Positions 36,900-37,380 of a DNA stretch of 37,380 nucleotides are shown here, piece by piece (the first letter of the stretch is position 1; every line of letters starts with the position of its first letter). The stretch spans positions 1 through 37,380 of the forward strand of contig NZ_LAJE02000407.1 of NCBI RefSeq assembly GCF_000970465.2, read 5' to 3'. The notes beneath the pieces are model-generated. The model was given only the letters and a program-made list of their open reading frames with translations. It did no database searches and was not told the origin of the DNA. The position numbers were made by a program, and so were the translations under genes. This stretch comes from Devosia insulae DS-56 (lineage in GTDB: Bacteria; Pseudomonadota; Alphaproteobacteria; Rhizobiales; Devosiaceae).

Positions 36900-37045
36900 C
36901 GTCTCATCCCCTGTTGCGCCCGACCCGGCAACAAACATGTATGTGCCCGCTGGAGTCGCTGCAATGTCGAGCCCCCGAATCCGGTGGGAACACTCGGGCA
37001 GCAAATCCCGTTGAACCACAAAGCAATCGTTCGCGAGTTGATCCC

Positions 37046-37380
37046 ATGCCCGCCACCCGCCCGATCTGGAAGGGCCAGCTGCGCCTCTCCCTCGTCTCCA
37101 TCCCGGTCGAGATGTTCACCGCGACGAAGTCCGGCGCCAAACCGAGCTTCCGCCAGATCCACGAGCCGACCGGCAAGCCGATCCACTACGAGAAGGTCGT
37201 CGACGGCGTCGGCCCGGTGGAAAAGGACGAGATCCGCAAGGGCTTCGAATACGCAAAGGGCGACTACGTGCTGCTCACCGCCGACGAGATCGACGCGGTG
37301 AAACTCGAAACGCGGAAAACCCTCGAACTGGTACAGTTCGTCGACGAGGACGAGATCCCGCCGATGTATTTCGATACCCC
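37046..37380 (+). CDS. ku: DNA end-joining protein Ku (partial, cut by window end)
   Basis: The first 111 codons of a bacterial Ku homologue that binds DNA double-strand ends as a homodimer and recruits the ligase LigD. The start [20 protein letters not shown] and the following [39 protein letters not shown] and [12 protein letters not shown] are typical of the Ku barrel. The frame is open at the right edge, so the C-terminus is not seen. No strong ribosome site precedes the ATG (TTGATCCC). A ligD gene might follow beyond the window. Confidence 0.93.
   Translation, partial: MPATRPIWKGQLRLSLVSIPVEMFTATKSGAKPSFRQIHEPTGKPIHYEKVVDGVGPVEKDEIRKGFEYAKGDYVLLTADEIDAVKLETRKTLELVQFVDEDEIPPMYFDT

Overview
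The window is high-GC, gene-dense DNA whose gene content fits an alphaproteobacterium of the order Hyphomicrobiales (Rhizobiales). Pointers are a CpdR-type response regulator, a tandem array of RopB/Omp25-type eight-stranded porins, a small heat-shock gene behind a ROSE-like RNA thermometer, an Ohr/OhrR pair and a Ku gene. Devosiaceae or a relative is a guess from overall impression; no rRNA is present to settle it.

Layout. 0-5.2 kb: a minus-strand run prfC, metallophosphoesterase, ABC exporter, aldo/keto reductase, probably one operon. 5.2-10.3 kb: five paralogous outer-membrane beta-barrel genes, all minus strand, mostly with their own intrinsic terminators. Between the second and third lie a REP-type element, a scrap that looks like the end of a sixth porin, and a 23-codon reading frame behind an almost full-length Shine-Dalgarno sequence. 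10.6-10.9 kb: two tRNA-Val genes (CAC and GAC). 11.3-14.9 kb: cpdR diverging from an N-formylglutamate amidohydrolase, a candidate structured sRNA, a HisN-type phosphatase and a convergent lysophospholipase-like hydrolase. 15.3-17.1 kb: stress genes (hsp20 with a sigma-32-like promoter and thermometer, a DUF4087 secreted protein, Dps). 17.2-20.3 kb: three minus-strand genes joined by ATGA overlaps (duplicated-cupin protein, AadA-like nucleotidyltransferase, HEAT-like protein). 20.9-27.1 kb: gltBD with a strong terminator. 27.3-28.4 kb: divergent ohr/ohrR with two identical palindromic operators. 28.6-35.9 kb: ankyrin-repeat and SGNH/DUF459 envelope proteins, a lytic transglycosylase, galE diverging from galU, a BBP2-type barrel protein, then nfeD. 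35.9-37.4 kb: a band-7 membrane protein in one unit with nfeD, diverging from a Ku gene cut by the window end.

The genes work on envelope structure (porins, transglycosylase, GalE/GalU sugar nucleotides), stress defence (Ohr, Dps, Hsp20, Ku) and nitrogen assimilation (GltBD). Dispersed palindromic repeats of two kinds fill many intergenic gaps; one supplies the stop codon and last codons of the HEAT-like gene. The least explained items are the full-Shine-Dalgarno mini-ORF at 7.4 kb, the putative sRNA at 12.8-12.96 kb and the cupin/AadA/HEAT operon. All functional calls come from reading translations and motifs by eye; no database search was possible.
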